DNA of 10,006 nt from Proteobacteria bacterium UBA2996 (GTDB lineage Bacteria; Pseudomonadota; Gammaproteobacteria; Arenicellales; UBA868). Position numbers and translations under genes: made by a program. The notes below the pieces were generated by a model that did no database searches, was not told the origin of the DNA, and was given only the letters and a program-made list of their open reading frames with translations. The stretch lies in the NCBI GenBank assembly GCA_002346525.1, contig DDZY01000239.1, forward strand, positions 1 through 10,006, in the 5' to 3' direction. Below, in pieces: positions 6,343-10,006 of this stretch (within the stretch, counting starts at the first letter, position 1; the number at the start of each line of letters is the position of its first letter).

Positions 6343-6999
6343 TCAGAGAACACTTTCGCCGCGGGGCGTTTTGATCACGGCATGCAGCCCCACCGCATCG
6401 TCTTCCGGTCGGGGTGCAGTGAAAAGCGGATTCAGGCCCATCGCGGCGATGGTGCCCCCCGTACTGCCACCCGACTCCAGGTTTGCCTTAAGGCCTTTGA
6501 AGTGGCATTGCGAATCAGGCAAGGTATCAGTCGGATGCGCTTTACCCCGCCACTCAATCACGTGTGGCAGCAGTCCGTCGCCCGGACACTCGCCGTCTGC
6601 GGTGAAAGCAAACAGCCACCGGAGATCGCCGCGGGACATCTCGCGCACGTCACAGGCTGCATAAGGCTCAAGACGGTTGAGATCTGAAATATCCGGGGTC
6701 CGTGCGACCCAGGTGAGCAGTCGGGGGCCCTCCTCAAGAGTCTTCCGGACAGTCGGGTTGTCGAGGGAAAACCATCGCGGATGCTCTGGAGGATCACCGT
6801 CAGGATTGATTGCGATGACTTCCAGATAGACCGAGCCCCCCAGCGAGAGCAGAACATTATGGGTGCCCATATGCGGATGGACACCACCCTTCACCGGGAA
6901 GACGCCCAGTAGATCTGCGATGTAGCGAGCGCCCTCATCGAGGGTTTGCGCGCCCACAACCAGATGGTCGAGTTCACAGCGAATCGGTGACGTTTTCAT
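6343..6999 (-). CDS. Glyoxalase-like VOC domain protein (Glyoxalase_3 type)
   Basis: A 218-residue protein of the vicinal-oxygen-chelate superfamily, closest by eye to the Glyoxalase_3 group. The N-terminal module starts with CELDHLVVGAQTLDEG (His12, a usual metal ligand) and continues to HPHMGTHNVLLSLG and VYLEVIAINPDGDPP, where Glu60 is the second expected ligand. Histidines 41, 43 and 47 lie between. The second half (KGLKANLESGG and GLNPLFTAP) would be the paired module. VOC proteins are metal-dependent lyases, dioxygenases or resistance proteins; nothing here shows which. The ATG overlaps the GNAT stop by 4 bases (ATGA), so it is translated in coupling with it, and the hydrolase follows 18 bases later. 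All three may act on one small molecule, but that is inference. Confidence 0.87.
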   Translation of the reverse strand: MKTSPIRCELDHLVVGAQTLDEGARYIADLLGVFPVKGGVHPHMGTHNVLLSLGGSVYLEVIAINPDGDPPEHPRWFSLDNPTVRKTLEEGPRLLTWVARTPDISDLNRLEPYAACDVREMSRGDLRWLFAFTADGECPGDGLLPHVIEWRGKAHPTDTLPDSQCHFKGLKANLESGGSTGGTIAAMGLNPLFTAPRPEDDAVGLHAVIKTPRGESVL

Positions 7000-7529
7000 T
7001 GGATCTCGGCGGCCTGATTCAGGGAAGGTGAAAGACTACGCTGCACGATCACGGTGTTCAGCCACTGGATAAACTTCCGGCCCACGTTCTGCAGCGTGCC
7101 CGCCTGATGAAACCCGGCGTTCTCGTGAGCCAAGAGAGAAGCCTCATTGGCACTGTCTCCGATGATGCCGATGATCTCGCGAATGCCGCAGCCTGCGAGC
7201 GCTTCCACCAGACGATCCAGCAACTGCTTGCCGATACCCTGCCCGCGCCAGGACAACTCAACGTAGATAGAGTGTTCAACGGTATAGCGGTAGGCCGGCC
7301 TTGGCCGAAACGGCAGCGCATACGCGAAGGCAACCACCTGGTTTTCGATCATTGCAACCAGATAGGGCAAACCGGCTTCACCTGCCATCTGCCAACGTTC
7401 ACGGATCGCCTCAAGATCCGGAGGATCGATCTCAAAAGAGGCGGTCCCTTTCAGCACATCGTACTCGTGAATCCGACGAGTCGCTTCGAGGTTCCCTTCC
7501 ACAGCGGAGCGAATTATGGGTCCGGTCAT
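6996..7529 (-). CDS. GNAT acetyltransferase, phosphinothricin acetyltransferase-like
   Basis: A 177-residue GNAT-family N-acetyltransferase with the pattern of the phosphinothricin acetyltransferase (PAT/Bar) subgroup. The acetyl-CoA binding motif A is SWRGQGIGKQLLDRL (RGQGIG at 95-100). Subgroup traits are YDVLKGTASFE (23-33), the strand VEHSIYVELSWRGQG, NEASLLAHENAGF (128-140) and the C-terminal VGRKFIQWLNTVIVQRSL. Related enzymes acetylate the amino group of phosphinothricin, methionine sulfoximine or other small amines; the true substrate is unknown. The ATG at 7529 is chosen because AGAGGTG (minus strand, 7537-7543) stands 7 bases before it; a longer frame to 7586 would begin inside the hppA terminator. 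First gene of the leftward three-gene group. Confidence 0.92.
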   Translation of the reverse strand: MTGPIIRSAVEGNLEATRRIHEYDVLKGTASFEIDPPDLEAIRERWQMAGEAGLPYLVAMIENQVVAFAYALPFRPRPAYRYTVEHSIYVELSWRGQGIGKQLLDRLVEALAGCGIREIIGIIGDSANEASLLAHENAGFHQAGTLQNVGRKFIQWLNTVIVQRSLSPSLNQAAEIQ

Positions 7530-7536
7530 CGTCTGG

Positions 7537-7543
7537 CACCTCT
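7537..7543 (-). promoter_or_regulatory. Ribosome binding site that fixes the GNAT start
   Basis: AGAGGTG on the minus strand, 7 bases before the ATG at 7529. It decides against the upstream in-frame start at 7586. Confidence 0.75.
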
Positions 7544-7584
7544 TGATAGCCAACGGAGACTTTATTGTTAACCCGAACGCATGC

Positions 7585-7612
7585 AAAAAAAAGGGCCGGC
7601 AAATGCCGGCCC
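7585..7612 (-). terminator. Intrinsic terminator of hppA
   Basis: An 8-base perfect stem, GGGCCGGC (7593-7600) and GCCGGCCC (7605-7612), with a 4-base loop. On the minus strand it is followed by eight T (plus-strand A-run 7585-7592). It lies about 20 bases after the hppA stop and separates hppA from the GNAT operon. The promoter of the GNAT group must lie between here and 7530; a weak TTGCAT/TAAAGT pair with 16-base spacing on the minus strand is the only candidate seen. Confidence 0.92.
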
Positions 7613-7633
7613 CCAGGACAGTGGCTTTGGCGA

Positions 7634-9649
7634 TCAGCCCAGCAGGGGCGCGATCACCAAAGAGACAATGGCCATCACGTTGATCAGGATGTTCATCGAC
7701 GGCCCGGAAGTGTCCTTGAACGGATCCCCGACCGTATCACCGACGACCGCCGCCTTGTGCACGTCGGACCCTTTTCCGCCGAGATTGCCTTTTTCGATGT
7801 ACTTTTTCGCGTTATCCCACGCACCGCCGGCGTTTGCCATGGTCAGTGCAAGCAGGACGCAGCCCAAAAGGGCGCCGCCCAGCATGCCGCCCAGCGCTGC
7901 GGGGCCAAGGGTAAAACCGACCACCACCGGCGCACCGACGGCGAGCACCCCCGGGGGTACCATACGCTTGAGGGCAGCCGTGGTCGCGATCTCAACACAG
8001 CGATCCGTGTCCGGTTCCGCGGTGCCTTCCAGCAGACCCGGAATTTCCTTGAACTGACGGCGAATCTCGCGGATCATGTCAAAAGCTGCGTCCCCCACCG
8101 CTGTCATGGTCATGCTGCTGACCAGAAACGGGAAAATACCGCCAAGGAACATCCCGGCCAGCACAATCGGATCGTTGATCTCAAGGCTGAAATCGGGAAC
8201 ATGAAAGGCCACCGTTTCGATATACGCCGAGATGATGGCAAGCGCCGCCAGGGCGGCTGCACCAATGGCAAAGCCCTTGCCGATCGCTGCGGTAGTGTTG
8301 CCCAGTTCATCCAGGGTATCGGTAATCTCGCGGACTTCTTCGCCTAACCCTGCCATCTCGGCGATACCGCCCGCGTTATCCGCGACCGGCCCGTAGGCAT
8401 CGATCGCCATAGTGATGCCCACCGTTGCCAGCATACCCACTGCTGCGATACCGACCCCGTAGAGTCCAGCCAGCCAGCTCGAGACCAGAATAATGACGCA
8501 CAGCATTAGCACCGGTACGACCACAGACTGCATGCCGACTGACAGTCCCGTGATCATGATCGTGGCCGGACCCGTCTCACCTGCACCGGCAATCTTCTTT
8601 ACCGGAGCGCCTGCAGTGTAGTACTCGGTGACAAGTCCGATCACGATGCCGCCCAGCGCACCGACCACGACCGACCACCAGATATTGAGGCTGATATCCG
8701 ACCACCAGGTAAGCGCCAGCGCCGCAATAATGAAAATCACTGTTGCGCCGATGGTCCCGGTCCGAAGTGCCTTATCCGGCGCCTTGCCCGACGCACTCTT
8801 GACCAGCACGATGCCGGCGATTGAGCACAGAATGCCGACCGACGCCAACGCCAGCGGCAGGAACATCAGCTTCGACTGATCGCCTCCCGCCAATGCGTTA
8901 ATGACTTCCGGCGCAAGGGTCGCAGCAATCGCGATCGAAGCGATCATGGATCCACAGTAGGATTCAAAGATATCGGATCCCATGCCGGCGACGTCACCGA
9001 CATTGTCACCGACGTTATCCGCGATGACGCCCGGGTTACGCGGATCATCCTCAGGGATGCCCGCTTCCACCTTACCCACCAGGTCCGCACCAACGTCCGC
9101 ACTCTTGGTAAAGATGCCCCCACCCACGCGGGAGAACAAGGCCACTGAGGAGGCTCCCATGCCGAATCCGTGAATCACGTGGGCGGTATGCGGATCGCCG
9201 CCGAAGGCAAGGTACAAAATACCCAGTCCCAGCAACCCCATGGCGGCTACCGTGAGACCCATAATGGAGCCGCCGAAAAATGCCACCGTCAGCGCGGCCG
9301 GTGCCCCGCTCTCGGCTGCTGCAGTGGTGGTTCGGACATTCGCCCGGGTCGCGGTGAACATCCCGATGTAACCTGCCGAACCGGAAGCGAGTGCACCAAC
9401 GAAAAAGGCGACGGTGGTTTTCCAGCCAAGGTCTGAGATGAAGATCCCCGCACCCACCACGATGACAAAAATCACAAGGTAGGTATATTCACGACGCATA
9501 AACACCAAAGCGCCCTTATGGATTTTCTCGCCAATTTCCGACACTTTCCCAGTGCCGGCTGAATAGGAAAGAACGGAGCGATAAACCAGCAAGGCCGCCA
9601 AAAGACCGATAACGCCTAGAACCACAGGAATCAGAGCAACAGAAGACAT
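7634..9649 (-). CDS. hppA: Membrane-bound ion-pumping pyrophosphatase, K+-dependent type
   Basis: A 671-residue integral membrane pyrophosphatase that couples PPi hydrolysis to export of H+ or Na+, with about 16 membrane helices. The catalytic motifs are all present: DVGADLVGKVE (185-195), EDDPRNPGVIADNVGDNVGD (200-219) and VVGDTVGDPFKDTSGPS (635-651). In GNTTAAIGKGFAIG (450-463), Ala454 and Gly457 stand where K+-independent enzymes have Lys and Thr, so it belongs to the K+-dependent class. The gate glutamate in helix 6 is Glu229 in GSDIFESYCG, the position used in Na+-pumping enzymes and some K+-dependent H+ pumps, not the one used in plant vacuolar pumps. Pump ion therefore uncertain. The ATG at 9649 is chosen because GAGAGGGG precedes it by 7 bases and the protein then begins directly with helix 1; the frame opens further up to 9694. 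Monocistronic. Confidence 0.97.
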   Translation of the reverse strand: MSSVALIPVVLGVIGLLAALLVYRSVLSYSAGTGKVSEIGEKIHKGALVFMRREYTYLVIFVIVVGAGIFISDLGWKTTVAFFVGALASGSAGYIGMFTATRANVRTTTAAAESGAPAALTVAFFGGSIMGLTVAAMGLLGLGILYLAFGGDPHTAHVIHGFGMGASSVALFSRVGGGIFTKSADVGADLVGKVEAGIPEDDPRNPGVIADNVGDNVGDVAGMGSDIFESYCGSMIASIAIAATLAPEVINALAGGDQSKLMFLPLALASVGILCSIAGIVLVKSASGKAPDKALRTGTIGATVIFIIAALALTWWSDISLNIWWSVVVGALGGIVIGLVTEYYTAGAPVKKIAGAGETGPATIMITGLSVGMQSVVVPVLMLCVIILVSSWLAGLYGVGIAAVGMLATVGITMAIDAYGPVADNAGGIAEMAGLGEEVREITDTLDELGNTTAAIGKGFAIGAAALAALAIISAYIETVAFHVPDFSLEINDPIVLAGMFLGGIFPFLVSSMTMTAVGDAAFDMIREIRRQFKEIPGLLEGTAEPDTDRCVEIATTAALKRMVPPGVLAVGAPVVVGFTLGPAALGGMLGGALLGCVLLALTMANAGGAWDNAKKYIEKGNLGGKGSDVHKAAVVGDTVGDPFKDTSGPSMNILINVMAIVSLVIAPLLG

Positions 9650-9656
9650 AAAAAAA

Positions 9657-9664
9657 CCCCTCTC
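9657..9664 (-). promoter_or_regulatory. Ribosome binding site that fixes the hppA start
   Basis: GAGAGGGG on the minus strand followed by seven T and then the ATG at 9649. It rules for this start over the in-frame one at 9694, which would add 15 residues rich in Cys, Phe and Pro before the first helix. Confidence 0.8.
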
Positions 9665-9716
9665 AGGTGGGAAACAGTTCGCGAAGCACCCCATCGGGAC
9701 CGATTTGGTGGATCCC

Positions 9717-9734
9717 TAATATTATCATGTATAT
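9717..9734 (-). promoter_or_regulatory. AT-rich stretch, possible hppA promoter -10 region
   Basis: An 18-base run of almost only A and T in an otherwise GC-rich context. On the minus strand it offers GATAAT (9721-9726) as a -10 hexamer, with a start near 9714 and a leader of about 65 bases. The -35 at the right spacing (CAGAAT) is poor, so an activator may be needed or the call may be wrong. The remaining gap up to the recombinase end at 9890 holds an inverted repeat and one weak small frame, described in the findings. Confidence 0.35.
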
Positions 9735-9773
9735 CAGGCGCTTATTCTGTTCATAAATACTCTGTGCGCCTGA
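9734..9773. repeat. Inverted repeat upstream of hppA
   Basis: TCAGGCGC (9734-9741) and GCGCCTGA (9766-9773) are exact reverse complements separated by 24 bases. The centre-to-centre distance of 32 bases is about three helical turns. It borders the AT-rich putative promoter and could be an operator or an mRNA hairpin; no T-tract follows on either strand. Confidence 0.45.
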
Positions 9774-9889
9774 AAGCGCTTTATCCGCGACGCCTGTGGT
9801 TTGAGGCCTTGGGGCAACCTTCGGCATGATCAGTTCCGTACCGGGTCTGCCCAGCAAACCAAGCGCATTTGATGGACCGGCGGGCGTAT

Positions 9890-10006
9890 TTAGCGGCGGC
9901 GGCGGGCCCGCGGGTGTGCCTTGTCATAGACCTTGGCAAGGTGCTGAAAATCAAGGTGGGTATAGACCTGGGTGGTGGAGATATCCGCGTGGCCCAACAA
10001 TTCCTG
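9890..10006 (-). CDS. xerD: XerD-like tyrosine recombinase, C-terminal end, cut by window end
   Basis: The last 38 residues of a tyrosine recombinase; the rest lies beyond the window. The fragment opens with QELLGHADISTTQVYTHL, which contains the LLGH block (His6 of the fragment, a catalytic residue) and the nucleophile tyrosine, Tyr15, in TTQVYTH. The tail LAKVYDKAHPRARRRR matches the end of XerD, which with XerC resolves chromosome dimers at dif. XerC ends in a similar way, and phage or integron integrases share the motif, so the D assignment rests on the tail HLAKVYDKAHPRA and is likely but not certain. The four arginines at the end come from a GCG/CGC run at 9893-9904. No intrinsic terminator is seen after its stop. 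Confidence 0.88.
   Translation of the reverse strand, partial: QELLGHADISTTQVYTHLDFQHLAKVYDKAHPRARRRR

Noticed and set aside
7565..8347. 260-residue open frame on the plus strand
   Set aside because: It is antisense to the well-supported hppA gene, is rich in His, Arg and Gln with no domain pattern, and begins before the hppA terminator. It is a GC-driven shadow.
9893..9904. GCG repeat at the recombinase end as a microsatellite of interest
   Set aside because: Four repeats that encode the basic tail RRRR; short and explained by coding.
1..10006. CRISPR arrays, tRNA genes, insertion sequences, prophage or defence islands
   Set aside because: No regularly spaced repeats, cloverleaf sequences, transposase motifs or phage genes were seen; the recombinase fragment looks like the housekeeping XerD rather than a mobile-element integrase.

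Overview
The window looks like ordinary chromosome from a Gram-negative proteobacterium, most likely a gammaproteobacterium. The grounds are a moderately high GC content, an outer-membrane DUF481 protein with an aromatic C-terminus, a YadG/YadH-type exporter, a DksA/TraR-family zinc-finger protein and a XerD-type recombinase. I cannot place the genus. There are ten genes, two of them cut by the window edges. No tRNA, rRNA, insertion sequence, prophage or CRISPR array was seen.

Left part, rightward genes: the end of an ABC exporter ATPase (2-478) overlaps its ABC-2 permease (475-1248) by 4 bases. A strong consensus-like promoter (1305-1332) then drives a secreted DUF481 outer-membrane protein (1375-2433). 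Two tandem hairpins (2502-2521 and 2529-2550) separate it from a stand-alone TrpB2-type tryptophan synthase beta chain (2621-3982). Next comes an integral membrane protein matching the N-terminal membrane domain of urate hydroxylase PuuD, without a cytochrome domain (4174-4830). It ends at a very clear intrinsic terminator (4850-4881). A short DksA/TraR-like zinc-finger protein follows (4923-5267).

Right part, leftward genes: a probable three-gene operon reads GNAT acetyltransferase (7529-6996), glyoxalase-like VOC protein (6999-6343) and alpha/beta hydrolase (6324-5272). It converges on the DksA-like gene with only 4 bases between the stop codons. Upstream of it is hppA, an ion-pumping membrane pyrophosphatase (9649-7634), with its own intrinsic terminator (7585-7612). 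After a 240-base intergenic stretch comes the C-terminal end of a XerD-like tyrosine recombinase (10006-9890).

Functionally the window is a mix: export, envelope, amino-acid metabolism, transcription regulation and membrane energetics. Apart from the two overlapping or closely packed gene groups, the genes do not form one pathway. I found no convincing new multi-gene system. The points most worth a second look are the residues that set cation use in HppA, the cytochrome-less PuuD-like protein, the orphan TrpB2 behind two hairpins, and the small uncharacterised leftward operon.
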